Notes under the pieces: model-generated
The model's input: the letters and a program-made list of their open reading frames with translations, nothing else
What the model was told of the DNA's origin: nothing
Database searches by the model: none
Translations under genes and position numbers: made by a program
Assembly (NCBI GenBank): GCA_027029065.1
Contig: JALVGO010000242.1
Location: 1 to 8,218, forward strand
Length of the DNA stretch: 8,218 bases
Direction of reading: 5' to 3'
Origin: Sulfurovum sp.
GTDB taxonomy: Bacteria; Campylobacterota; Campylobacteria; Campylobacterales; Sulfurovaceae
Part shown: piece by piece, positions 1 to 6,741 of the stretch
Layout: each line of letters starts with the position of its first letter
Position numbering within the stretch: the stretch's first letter is position 1

Positions 1-265
1 CAAGTTTACGGATACCACCGCCTACCGTAAGAGGAATAAATACCTCCTGCGCAACCTTTTTTACCACATCGACAATGGTGTCACGCCCCTCATGGCTTGC
101 ACCGATGTCAAGAAAAGTAAGCTCATCTGCACCCTCTTCGTTGTAGCGGCGTGCCACCTCGACCGGATCACCCGCATCGCGAAGCCCAACAAAGTTGACC
201 CCTTTGACAACACGCCCGCCATCGACATCGAGACAGGGAATAATACGTTTTGCAAAATAGTCCAT
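1..265 (-). CDS. hisF: HisF, imidazole glycerol phosphate synthase cyclase subunit (5' part, cut by window edge)
   Basis: HisF pairs with the glutaminase HisH in the cytoplasm. It converts PRFAR plus HisH-derived ammonia into imidazole glycerol phosphate (histidine pathway) and AICAR (purine pathway). Reading the minus strand from the ATG at 265-263 gives 88 codons starting [20 protein letters not shown]. The first catalytic Asp of the (beta/alpha)8 barrel is D13, in PCLDV. The stretch [12 protein letters not shown] (52-63) and the phosphate-binding loop PLTVGGGIR (78-86) are both typical. The remaining two thirds, including the second catalytic Asp, lie beyond the left edge; the usual length is about 250 residues. 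The start is supported by GGAG five bases upstream on the minus strand and by conservation of the [13 protein letters not shown] opening in the family. The longest open frame here (61-255) is a shadow in another frame. The gene is divergent from ksgA. Confidence 0.95.
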   Translation of the reverse strand, partial: MDYFAKRIIPCLDVDGGRVVKGVNFVGLRDAGDPVEVARRYNEEGADELTFLDIGASHEGRDTIVDVVKKVAQEVFIPLTVGGGIRKL

Positions 266-305
266 AATTACTCCATAATCTTGCAGTACCATATCGCATT
301 AACCT

Positions 306-334
306 ATTGTACCGCCAAATATGGTAAGATTATA
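306..334 (-). promoter_or_regulatory. Candidate hisF promoter
   Basis: On the minus strand a perfect TATAAT lies at 334-329, and a weaker TACAAT at 311-306, both upstream of the hisF start at 265. No good -35 hexamer sits at normal distance. That is common in this phylum, where sigma-70 promoters depend mainly on the -10 box. The choice between the two boxes cannot be made from sequence alone. Confidence 0.35.
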
Positions 335-356
335 CAAAAATTATCCCAAATAGGGG

Positions 357-384
357 TTGAGTGCCTGTATATAGGCAGTATAAA
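357..384 (+). promoter_or_regulatory. Candidate ksgA promoter with embedded palindrome
   Basis: TTGAGT (357-362) and TATAAA (379-384) are 16 bases apart, a plausible sigma-70 promoter pointing at ksgA. Transcription would start around 391, leaving a leader of only about 7 bases before the ATG at 398, so the transcript would be nearly leaderless. The spacer is almost filled by TGCCTGTATATAGGCA (362-377), an inverted repeat with one mismatched pair, placed where a repressor would block polymerase. Alternatively AAAGG at 382-386 is the ribosome binding site and the true promoter lies further upstream. The two readings are mutually exclusive because the -10 box and the AAAGG overlap. Confidence 0.35.
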
Positions 385-397
385 GGTTTATTATAGT

Positions 398-1258
398 ATG
401 ATTATCGATAATTTGGCAGCATTCGCTTCAAAGAAGTTCGGACAGAACTTTCTAAAGAACGATATCTATCTGCATAAAATCATCCAAGCGATGCCCGACG
501 ATGACCTGAAGGTCGCTGAAATCGGGCCTGGCTTAGGTGATTTAACCAAAGAGCTTGTAAAAGCTCGAAATGTCACAGCATTTGAGGTTGATAAAAGATT
601 ATGCGAGCATCTTACCACAGAGTTTGAGACCCCTATCTCACAGGGGCGTTTCGAGCTTCGGTGCGGGGATGTGCTTGAGCGTTGGGGGGAAGGCGCTCTG
701 CTGGATGAGCCTTATCATCTGGTAGCGAACCTCCCCTACTATATAGCAACCAATATCATTTTAAAAGCATTCAAAGATGAACAGTGCCGGTCCATACTGG
801 TCATGGTTCAGAAGGAAGTTGCCGACAAGTTCGCTGCAAAACCGGGGGAGAAAGCATTTTCTGCACTCTCTGTACTGGCTTCCAGCGTAGGCAGAGCCAC
901 GCTCTGCTTCGAGGTGGAACCCGAAGCATTCGTACCTCCGCCAAACGTCACTTCCGCCGTGCTTTTAATTGAAAAAGACCGCAGCCTGGATGATGAGAAG
1001 TTCGAAGCGTTCCTCAAGATCGCTTTTGCGCAGCCGCGTAAAAAGCTTTTCAAAAACCTCACTGCCGCCTTTTCCAAAGATAGGGTTGCACAAACCTTCG
1101 CAACACTGGATCTCGATCCAAACTTGCGGCCTCATGAAGCTGTGACATCGATGTATCATCTGCTATATAATGAATTAAAGGATATGTTAGATGGAAAACA
1201 GCAAAACACAAAACGAAAACAGTCAAAATCAAGGGCAAAAAACGCAAGAAGGCAGTAA
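398..1258 (+). CDS. rsmA: KsgA/RsmA, 16S rRNA dimethyladenosine transferase
   Basis: This S-adenosylmethionine-dependent enzyme dimethylates the two adjacent adenines near the 3' end of 16S rRNA (A1518 and A1519 in E. coli numbering), a late step in small-subunit assembly. The 286-residue protein opens with the family signature KKFGQNFL (12-19). It has the SAM-binding loop EIGPGLGDLT (41-50), the acidic ribose-binding residue E63 in FEVDK, D91 in CGDV, and the catalytic NLPYY motif (111-115). The C-terminal helical domain follows. The frame stays open upstream to base 92, but that extension runs through the divergent promoter and antisense to hisF. The ATG at 398, ten residues before KKFGQNFL, fits family length. 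The last 21 residues form a basic tail (Lys/Arg/Gln-rich) written in the same DNA as the start of rnj. The neighbours rnj and kdsD are also neighbours of ksgA in H. pylori. Confidence 0.95.
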   Translation: MIIDNLAAFASKKFGQNFLKNDIYLHKIIQAMPDDDLKVAEIGPGLGDLTKELVKARNVTAFEVDKRLCEHLTTEFETPISQGRFELRCGDVLERWGEGALLDEPYHLVANLPYYIATNIILKAFKDEQCRSILVMVQKEVADKFAAKPGEKAFSALSVLASSVGRATLCFEVEPEAFVPPPNVTSAVLLIEKDRSLDDEKFEAFLKIAFAQPRKKLFKNLTAAFSKDRVAQTFATLDLDPNLRPHEAVTSMYHLLYNELKDMLDGKQQNTKRKQSKSRAKNARRQ

Positions 1259-3305
1259 GCCGCAGCGCAACCGCCGTCCCAACCCGCACAGACAGCACAA
1301 CAACCCCAGCCGACAGCCGCAGGAGAACCGTGAGAACAAAAATACGGAAACATCAGGAGGCGGTAATGCCACCAGCGGCAACAGAAACCGCAACCGCAAC
1401 AGAAAACCCAATCCCAACCGTCAGGGCGGGCAGCAGCGACAAGAGGGGCAGAACAACCGCGCTCAGGGGCAGAACAACAGAAAACCAAACAACAATGGCA
1501 ACCGCAATGGCGGAGGCAGCAAAGGGCGTGGCAACAAACGCAAAAATGTCACTACCGTCAACGATACCATGCGTGCTTCCATAGAGGAGAACAGACGGGT
1601 ACAGGAAGCCCGTATGGCACCATGGAAGCAGATTGATCTCAACTCCAAGGGCAAAGTGCGCTTCACGCCGCTTGGAGGTCTTGGAGAGATCGGCGGAAAC
1701 ATGGCAGTGCTTGAGACAGAAACCACTGCGATCGTCATCGATGTAGGCATGAGCTTCCCCGATGAGACAATGCACGGTGTAGACATTCTCGTACCGGATT
1801 TCAGCTACCTGCATACCATCAAAGACAAGATCAAAGGTATTGTTATCACCCATGGTCATGAAGACCACATCGGTGCAATGCCCTACCTCTTCAAAGAGCT
1901 GAAGTTCCCGGTTTACGGTACACCGCTTGCACTGGCGATGATTGAGAACAAGTTCAATGAGCATGGTCTCAAAGCCGATGCAAAATACTTCCGCTTTGTT
2001 ACCAAACGAAAGCAGTATGAGATTGGCGATATGAAGATCGAGTGGATCCACAACACCCACTCCATTATCGATGCCTGTTCCCTTGCCATTGAAACACCTG
2101 CGGGTATTTTGATGCACACTGCGGACTTCAAGATCGACCATACACCGGTAGACGGTTATACAATGGATCTGCGCCGCTACGCCTACTACGGTGAAAAAGG
2201 GGTACTCTGCCTCTTCTCTGACTCGACAAACTCCCACAACCCAGGCTTTACCAAAAGTGAAACCGTTGTCGGGAAGACCTTCGATCAGCTCTTTGAGATG
2301 GCAAAAGGACGTGTCATCATGTCCACTTTCTCCTCCAATGTCCACCGTATCTTCCAGGCGATGCAGCGTGGTGTCAAACATGGCAGAAAGATCTGTGTTA
2401 TCGGACGTTCCATGGAAAGAAATGTAGAGACAAACCGTGCACTCGGCTTTGTAGATATTGATGACAGACACTTCATCGAAGTACACGAGGTACCAAAGTA
2501 TGCCGACCATGAAGTACTCATTGTCACCACCGGTTCACAGGGAGAGACCATGGCGGCACTCAACCGTATGGCAACGGATGAGCACAGGCACATCAAGCTC
2601 AAGCCAAGCGATACCGTTATCATCTCCGCTTCCGCTATTCCGGGTAACGAAGCAAGTGTCTCCAAGCTGATGAACCTGCTCATGAAAGCAGGCGTAACAG
2701 TGCGATACAAAGAGTTCAGTGATATTCACGTCTCCGGACACGCCGCACAGGAAGAACAGAAGCTTATTCTTAGACTGGTGCAGCCAAAATTCTTCCTTCC
2801 GGTACACGGTGAGTACAACCACATTGCCAAGCATGCGCGTACTGCGGTAGAGTGTGGTGTAGATGAGCGTAACATTCTGCTTATGAGCGATGGTGACCAG
2901 GTAGAGATCACGCCAAAATACCTCAAGAAGGTCAAAACAGTCAAAACAGGCAAAACCTACATTGACAACCAGAACAACATGACCATCGAGAACGATGTTG
3001 TACTTGACAGACAGAAACTTGCCGAAGACGGTATTGTGACCATTGTCGCACAAGTTTCACAGAGTGAAGGCAGACTGGTAGGCAAACCGGTCGTCTATAC
3101 CCATGGTCTTGTTCCGGACAAAGAGGACAAAAAGTTTGCCAAAGAGATCGAACAGCTGCTGGAGACCATGCTGCTGAACATGAAAGCCAAAGGGATCCCT
3201 GAGCATACGGTCATTGAAAATGAAATCCGCGCTGCTGTACGTAAACATGTGGTACGTACCAAGAAACGCTATCCGCTCATTATCCCTACCGTTTTTGTGG
3301 TATAA
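1191..3305 (+). CDS. rnj: Ribonuclease J with long disordered N-terminal extension
   Basis: RNase J is a zinc-dependent endo- and 5'-3' exoribonuclease of the metallo-beta-lactamase/beta-CASP family. It is the main mRNA decay and rRNA maturation nuclease in organisms lacking RNase E. Of the 704 residues, about 1-130 are low complexity, rich in Asn, Gln, Arg and Gly, with a run RNRNRNRK near 65-72. The catalytic core begins near 155 with PLGGLGEIGGN. Metal ligands visible are H221, H223, D225 and H226 (HGHEDH), H290 and H309 or nearby, D312 (HTADFK), H517 (SGHA) and H539 (PVHGE). The C-terminal domain fills about 590-704. H. pylori RNase J has a similar extension of about 130 residues and acts with a DEAD-box helicase; that is family knowledge, not shown here. 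The start is ATG 1191, with AAAGGA at 1177-1182. The first 68 bases overlap the ksgA end, suggesting translational coupling. Confidence 0.96.
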   Translation: MENSKTQNENSQNQGQKTQEGSKPQRNRRPNPHRQHNNPSRQPQENRENKNTETSGGGNATSGNRNRNRNRKPNPNRQGGQQRQEGQNNRAQGQNNRKPNNNGNRNGGGSKGRGNKRKNVTTVNDTMRASIEENRRVQEARMAPWKQIDLNSKGKVRFTPLGGLGEIGGNMAVLETETTAIVIDVGMSFPDETMHGVDILVPDFSYLHTIKDKIKGIVITHGHEDHIGAMPYLFKELKFPVYGTPLALAMIENKFNEHGLKADAKYFRFVTKRKQYEIGDMKIEWIHNTHSIIDACSLAIETPAGILMHTADFKIDHTPVDGYTMDLRRYAYYGEKGVLCLFSDSTNSHNPGFTKSETVVGKTFDQLFEMAKGRVIMSTFSSNVHRIFQAMQRGVKHGRKICVIGRSMERNVETNRALGFVDIDDRHFIEVHEVPKYADHEVLIVTTGSQGETMAALNRMATDEHRHIKLKPSDTVIISASAIPGNEASVSKLMNLLMKAGVTVRYKEFSDIHVSGHAAQEEQKLILRLVQPKFFLPVHGEYNHIAKHARTAVECGVDERNILLMSDGDQVEITPKYLKKVKTVKTGKTYIDNQNNMTIENDVVLDRQKLAEDGIVTIVAQVSQSEGRLVGKPVVYTHGLVPDKEDKKFAKEIEQLLETMLLNMKAKGIPEHTVIENEIRAAVRKHVVRTKKRYPLIIPTVFVV
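1444..1478 (+). repeat. 21-base in-frame duplication inside the rnj low-complexity segment
   Basis: The 14-base string AGGGGCAGAACAAC occurs exactly at 1444-1457 and 1465-1478, a period of 21 bases or seven codons. It encodes GQNNRAQ followed by GQNNRKP. This is a recent or conserved slippage-type expansion in the disordered N-terminus of RNase J. Because the period is a whole number of codons, copy changes would lengthen the tail without breaking the frame. Confidence 0.75.
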
Positions 3306-3308
3306 CCT

Positions 3309-3328
3309 CTGGAGCACTCCCGCTCCAG
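3309..3328 (+). terminator. Hairpin between rnj and kdsD, no T tract
   Basis: CTGGAGC (3309-3315) and GCTCCAG (3322-3328) form a perfect 7-bp stem with a 6-base loop, beginning four bases after the rnj stop codon. No run of T follows, so it is not a classical intrinsic terminator. It may protect the rnj mRNA 3' end or act as a weak terminator. Its position just before a new -10 box supports a boundary between transcription units. Confidence 0.4.
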
Positions 3329-3338
3329 TCCACTTCTA

Positions 3339-3347
3339 TGCTATAAT
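3339..3347 (+). promoter_or_regulatory. Extended -10 promoter for kdsD-rluB-rarA
   Basis: TGCTATAAT is a consensus extended -10 element (TGnTATAAT) ending 34 bases before the kdsD start codon. There is no recognisable -35 hexamer, because that position falls in the 3' arm of the preceding hairpin. The same ATGCTATAATCA string recurs before the lipoprotein pair at about 6388-6399, which supports a shared promoter style. Confidence 0.55.
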
Positions 3348-3381
3348 CACATACAACTATTCCAACAACAAAAGCAGTATT

Positions 3382-4350
3382 ATGAATCTGATCGACATTG
3401 CAAAAGAGACCCTTCAAATCGAAATAGAAGCACTCAAACGCCTGCACACACGCATTGACGGCAACTTTCTCGATGCTGTGGCACTTATTGAAAATACAAA
3501 GGGAAAACTGATCATTACCGGTGTAGGAAAATCGGGACTTGTCGGAGCAAAAATGGCTGCCACTTTCGCCTCTACCGGTACTTCAAGCTTTTTTCTCCAT
3601 CCTACCGAAGCGCTGCATGGCGACCTTGGGATGATCGGCAAGGAAGATACCCTGCTTGCCATCAGCAACAGCGGAGAGAGTGAGGAACTGACCAAAATCC
3701 TGCCACACATCAAACGTTTTGATATTCCGCTTATCGGCATGACAGGAAACAAAGACTCTTCCCTTGGACGCTATGCGGATGTCTGGCTCGATATCTCCGT
3801 AGAGAAAGAGGCATGTCCTCTCAACACTGCCCCAACCGCCTCAACCACCCTTACCATGGCACTGGGGGATGCTTTGGCTGTGGCACTGATGCAGAAAAGA
3901 GGATTTAGAAAAGAGGATTTCGCCTCTTTCCACCCCGGCGGCTCTCTTGGCAAGAGGCTTTTTGTCAAAGTCAAAGACCTCATGCGTACTGAAAATCTGC
4001 CTGTTATTGATGATAAAACACCGCTTAAAGAGGCAATTGTGGTCATGAGTGAGGGCAAACTCGGCAATGTACTCATTACCAACAGCAACGGGCAACTGAC
4101 AGCCCTGTTAAGTGACGGTGACCTCCGCCGTGCCCTGATGCAGGAAGATTTCAGTATGGATGAACCGGCCTTCACCTATGCAACCAAAGACCCAAAGCGC
4201 TACCACAATACCGAACTGCTTGCCAGCGAAGCGCTGGAGATCATCGAGACAGCACGCATACAGCTGCTGCCCATCACCACCCAAAATGACGAGATTGTCG
4301 GCGTACTGCATATTCACGATCTTGTCAATGCGGGTATCAAAAGTACCTGA
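3382..4350 (+). CDS. kdsD: KdsD/KpsF, D-arabinose 5-phosphate isomerase (SIS plus two CBS domains)
   Basis: The enzyme interconverts ribulose 5-phosphate and arabinose 5-phosphate in the cytoplasm, the first committed step towards Kdo for lipid A core or capsule. The 322-residue protein has an N-terminal SIS sugar-isomerase domain with TGVGKSGLVGAKMAATFAST (46-65), HPTEALHGDLGM (73-84) and the phosphate-binding ISNSGESEEL (94-103). The family motif HPGGSLGKRL starts at H184. Two CBS domains follow, at roughly 200-255 and 265-322. The frame is open upstream from 3214, inside rnj. ATG 3382 is chosen because it is beyond the rnj stop and the hairpin, lies after the -10 box and gives the usual family length; the ribosome binding site before it is poor. 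The paralogue GutQ cannot be excluded by sequence, but kpsF/kdsD is what occupies this place in H. pylori. Confidence 0.93.
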   Translation: MNLIDIAKETLQIEIEALKRLHTRIDGNFLDAVALIENTKGKLIITGVGKSGLVGAKMAATFASTGTSSFFLHPTEALHGDLGMIGKEDTLLAISNSGESEELTKILPHIKRFDIPLIGMTGNKDSSLGRYADVWLDISVEKEACPLNTAPTASTTLTMALGDALAVALMQKRGFRKEDFASFHPGGSLGKRLFVKVKDLMRTENLPVIDDKTPLKEAIVVMSEGKLGNVLITNSNGQLTALLSDGDLRRALMQEDFSMDEPAFTYATKDPKRYHNTELLASEALEIIETARIQLLPITTQNDEIVGVLHIHDLVNAGIKST

Positions 4351-4359
4351 GAGAGAACC

Positions 4360-5166
4360 ATGAGACTGAACAAATATATTGCACACAATACCAAATACTC
4401 AAGACGGGAAGCCGATGCACTCATCGAAGCGGGAGAGGTGACGCTCAACAAGCGTCCCATAAAAGAGTTTGGCTACGACGTGCAGCCTGGAGACCGCATC
4501 TTTGTCAAAGGGCGTATGGTCAAGGAGAAAGGCAATGAAGTAACCGTCATTGTCTACAACAAACCCAAAGGGGTACTGGTGACCAAAAAGGATGACAGAG
4601 GAAGAGCTACCATCTATCACAAGCTTCCGGGAAAATTCAGGCACTTTATCCCTGTAGGCAGGCTCGACTATGCCTCAGAGGGTCTTTTGCTGCTTACGGA
4701 CAATGTAGAGGTTGCTACGGCACTTATGGAGAGTAATCTCGACCGTACCTACAACATCAAGATCGACAAACCGCTCACGCAGGAGATGGTAGATGCCATG
4801 CGGGAGGGACTTGTGCTCGATGATGCCCGTGCCGGCGCACACGAAAAGAGCAAGATCCACAGCATGACATTTGCACCTTTTGTCGGTTTTGAGATCCGTT
4901 CTGAGGGAAAAAGCTATACCAAACTGCGTGTAACGATCAACGAGGGAAAAAACCGTGAGCTTCGCCGATTTTTCGGACACTTTGATGCCAAAGTGCTTGA
5001 CCTCAAACGTGTTGCTTTTGGCGGCATAGAGCTTAATAGCCTGCCAACCAACAAGACACGTTTTTTCACCAAACGCGAATATGATGACCTGCACGCCTTT
5101 CTCAAACAGCGTAAAAAAGAGCAAAAACGTACCCGTAAAGCGGCATTGAAGGACAAAGAGGACTGA
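4360..5166 (+). CDS. rluB: rRNA pseudouridine synthase, RsuA/RluB family
   Basis: This family isomerises a single uridine to pseudouridine in ribosomal RNA during subunit assembly. The 268-residue protein has an N-terminal S4 RNA-binding domain (about 1-50, MRLNKYIAHNTKYSRREAD) followed by the catalytic domain. The catalytic aspartate is D103 in VGRLDYASEGLLLLT, preceded by the conserved YNKPKG (66-71). The late motif INEGKNRELRRFF is also present. The last 20 residues are a Lys/Arg-rich tail likely to contact RNA. It starts nine bases after the kdsD stop, with GAGAGA as a modest ribosome binding site, and its TGA overlaps the rarA ATG. RsuA (16S), RluB, RluE and RluF (23S) are not separable by eye. 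RluB is the usual assignment in this phylum, so the family call is firm and the exact target is not. Confidence 0.9.
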   Translation: MRLNKYIAHNTKYSRREADALIEAGEVTLNKRPIKEFGYDVQPGDRIFVKGRMVKEKGNEVTVIVYNKPKGVLVTKKDDRGRATIYHKLPGKFRHFIPVGRLDYASEGLLLLTDNVEVATALMESNLDRTYNIKIDKPLTQEMVDAMREGLVLDDARAGAHEKSKIHSMTFAPFVGFEIRSEGKSYTKLRVTINEGKNRELRRFFGHFDAKVLDLKRVAFGGIELNSLPTNKTRFFTKREYDDLHAFLKQRKKEQKRTRKAALKDKED

Positions 5167-6362
5167 TGGGCACGCTGGCACTCAAGTACCGTCCTTCACA
5201 TCTTGATGCAATGATAGGACAGAGACACCTGCTTGGCAAAGAGGGTGTACTGCGAAAGCTGATTGAAAACGGCAAACTCGGACACACCTTCCTCTACGGA
5301 CCTCCCGGCTGCGGCAAGACCACCCTCGCCCGTATCATTGCCACTGCAACAGGAAGGCCCTTTTACGAAATGAATGCCACTTCTCTTAAGATAGAAGAGC
5401 TGCGCAAAATCTTCAAAACCTATGCCAACGCACTGCAAAAACCGCTTGTTTTCATCGATGAGGTACATCGTCTCAGCAAAAATCAGCAGGAGGTTCTGCT
5501 GCCCTTTATGGAGAACAATGATGCACTCATCATCGGAGCTTCAACCGAAAACCCCTACTATTCCATGACAGCGGCTATGCGCTCACGCTCTCACCTCTTT
5601 GAGCTCCGTGCTGTCGATACCGAAGCAATGCATGCCTTTTTAGAGAGTGTACTTGAAAAGGAGAATATACAAGCCGATGAAGATGCCAAAGCGTACCTCG
5701 TATTCTCAAGCGGTGGGGATATGCGTGCCATGCTCAACCTGCTTGAGAGTGCCGCAGCAGTTGCCGTACCAGTAACGCTTGAGATCCTCAAATCCATCCG
5801 ACCCCATGCCATGCAGGCAGGCAGCAGCGAAAGCGAAAGCCACTACGAGCTGACCTCTGCCATGATCAAAAGTATCCGCGGCTCAGACATTGACGCCGCA
5901 CTCTACTATCTTGCCAGACTCATCGAAGGCGGAGAACCTGCCGACTTCATTGCAAGGCGGCTTGCCATACTTGCCAGTGAAGATGTGGGTAATGCCAACC
6001 CCAATGCCCTCACCCTTGCCGCTGCCACACTGGAGATTGTCAAACACATTGGTTATCCGGAGGCACGTATCAGTCTTTCGCAGCTTGTAGTCTATCTTGC
6101 ATCCTCCCCCAAATCCAACAGTGCCTATATGGCGATCAACAAAGCTCAGAAAACGGTCAAAAACGGTCAAATATACCCTGTACCAGACCATATCAAGACC
6201 CACGCCAAAAACTACCGTTATCCGCACAATTTTGGCGGATGGGTCGCACAGTCCTATGCTGCTGCTCCCCTGCACTTCTACGAAACCCAAAAGATCGGAT
6301 TTGAAAAAACACTCTGGGAGTGGCACCAAAAGATTGTGAAAAAAGACGGCTCTAATACCTGA
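5166..6362 (+). CDS. rarA: RarA/MgsA, replication-associated AAA+ recombination protein
   Basis: RarA (the bacterial relative of eukaryotic WRNIP1/Mgs1) is a DNA-end-opening AAA+ ATPase that acts at stalled replication forks with SSB. The 398-residue protein shows an N-terminal RPSHLDAMIGQRHLLG (9-24), Walker A GPPGCGKT (45-52), Walker B FIDEVHR (96-102), sensor 1 GASTEN (124-129) and candidate arginine fingers R139/R141. The C-terminal tetramerisation region carries the family's SEDVG motif, the SPKSNSAY segment and the YPHNFGGWVAQSY signature. It is shorter than the E. coli protein (447) but close to epsilonproteobacterial homologues. Its ATG shares one base with the TGA of rluB (TGATG), so the two are translationally coupled. 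It closes the operon; no intrinsic terminator with a T tract follows. Confidence 0.94.
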   Translation: MGTLALKYRPSHLDAMIGQRHLLGKEGVLRKLIENGKLGHTFLYGPPGCGKTTLARIIATATGRPFYEMNATSLKIEELRKIFKTYANALQKPLVFIDEVHRLSKNQQEVLLPFMENNDALIIGASTENPYYSMTAAMRSRSHLFELRAVDTEAMHAFLESVLEKENIQADEDAKAYLVFSSGGDMRAMLNLLESAAAVAVPVTLEILKSIRPHAMQAGSSESESHYELTSAMIKSIRGSDIDAALYYLARLIEGGEPADFIARRLAILASEDVGNANPNALTLAAATLEIVKHIGYPEARISLSQLVVYLASSPKSNSAYMAINKAQKTVKNGQIYPVPDHIKTHAKNYRYPHNFGGWVAQSYAAAPLHFYETQKIGFEKTLWEWHQKIVKKDGSNT

Positions 6363-6387
6363 ATTTCACAATTTTGTCACATTGATA

Positions 6388-6396
6388 TGCTATAAT
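6388..6396 (+). promoter_or_regulatory. Extended -10 promoter of the glycine-zipper lipoprotein pair
   Basis: TGCTATAAT gives a consensus extended -10 element about 60 bases upstream of the first lipoprotein. Transcription would start near 6403, leaving a leader of roughly 50 bases that contains an inverted repeat. TTGTCA at 6374-6379 is too close (11 bases) to serve as a -35 box. Confidence 0.55.
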
Positions 6397-6416
6397 CAAT
6401 TTGAAACTGAAATAAA

Positions 6417-6432
6417 GTTATCTATTGATAAC
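6417..6432. promoter_or_regulatory. Inverted repeat in the leader of the lipoprotein pair
   Basis: GTTATC (6417-6422) and GATAAC (6427-6432) form a perfect 6-bp inverted repeat around TATT. It sits between the -10 box and the ribosome binding site AAGGA (6444-6448). It could be an mRNA leader hairpin or a dimeric-regulator operator just downstream of the start of transcription. It is short and AT-rich, so chance is possible. Confidence 0.35.
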
Positions 6433-6455
6433 AGGATCTCTATAAGGAACAAACG

Positions 6456-6725
6456 ATGAAACATTCACTTTACTTGCTTTCCATTGCAATAATTTTTCTG
6501 ATCTCAGGATGTACTGGAAATGAAGCTGTTCCTGCCAATGCAACACAGACAGGCATAGCAACCGGTGCGATCGCCGGATCTGTCATCGGCTACAACAGTG
6601 GACACCACAGAGGTACCAATGCGGCACTTGGCGCAGTTGCCGGTGCGGCAGTAGGCGGGCTTATCGGAAATGCTGTCGACAACAACAACCCACAGCCGGT
6701 AGAAACTAGTGGATGGCATGAATAA
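6456..6725 (+). CDS. Small glycine-zipper lipoprotein (no OmpA domain)
   Basis: This 89-residue predicted lipoprotein has a signal peptide ending in the lipobox LISGC, with C19 as the expected lipidated cysteine. There is then a short linker and two glycine-zipper helices: G33/G37/G41/G45 and G59/G63/G67/G71. They are joined by a YNSGHHRG turn. The tail (DNNNPQPVETSGWHE) is short and polar. The zipper segment closely matches that of the next gene (TGA.AGxxIGYN..GHH+G..AA.GA..GAA.GG.IG), so the two are probably duplicates, this one lacking the peptidoglycan-binding domain. Glycine-zipper helices of this type pack in membranes or oligomerise; the exact role is unknown. AAGGA seven bases upstream supports the start. 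It is 16 bases from the next gene and surely co-transcribed with it. Confidence 0.85.
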   Translation: MKHSLYLLSIAIIFLISGCTGNEAVPANATQTGIATGAIAGSVIGYNSGHHRGTNAALGAVAGAAVGGLIGNAVDNNNPQPVETSGWHE

Positions 6726-6741
6726 ATTATAAGGAGAAACA

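Noticed and set aside
61..255. Minus-strand open frame opening [10 protein letters not shown]
   Set aside because: It is a shifted-frame shadow of hisF; the true frame starting at 265 gives a clear HisF sequence.
92..397. Upstream in-frame extension of ksgA
   Set aside because: It runs antisense through hisF and the divergent promoter region. The family's N-terminus is fully present from the ATG at 398.
1353..2510. Long open frame (385 codons) on the minus strand opposite rnj
   Set aside because: It lies wholly antisense to a confidently identified RNase J, has no family resemblance and is explained by the codon bias of the sense gene.
3214..3381. Upstream in-frame extension of kdsD
   Set aside because: It overlaps the 3' end of rnj in another frame and crosses the hairpin and -10 box. 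The KdsD family starts near MNLIDIAKET.
6151..6170. Direct repeat of AAAACGGTCAAA inside rarA
   Set aside because: It encodes the ordinary KTVKNGQ stretch of RarA; the short repeat is most likely coincidence of Lys and Val codons.
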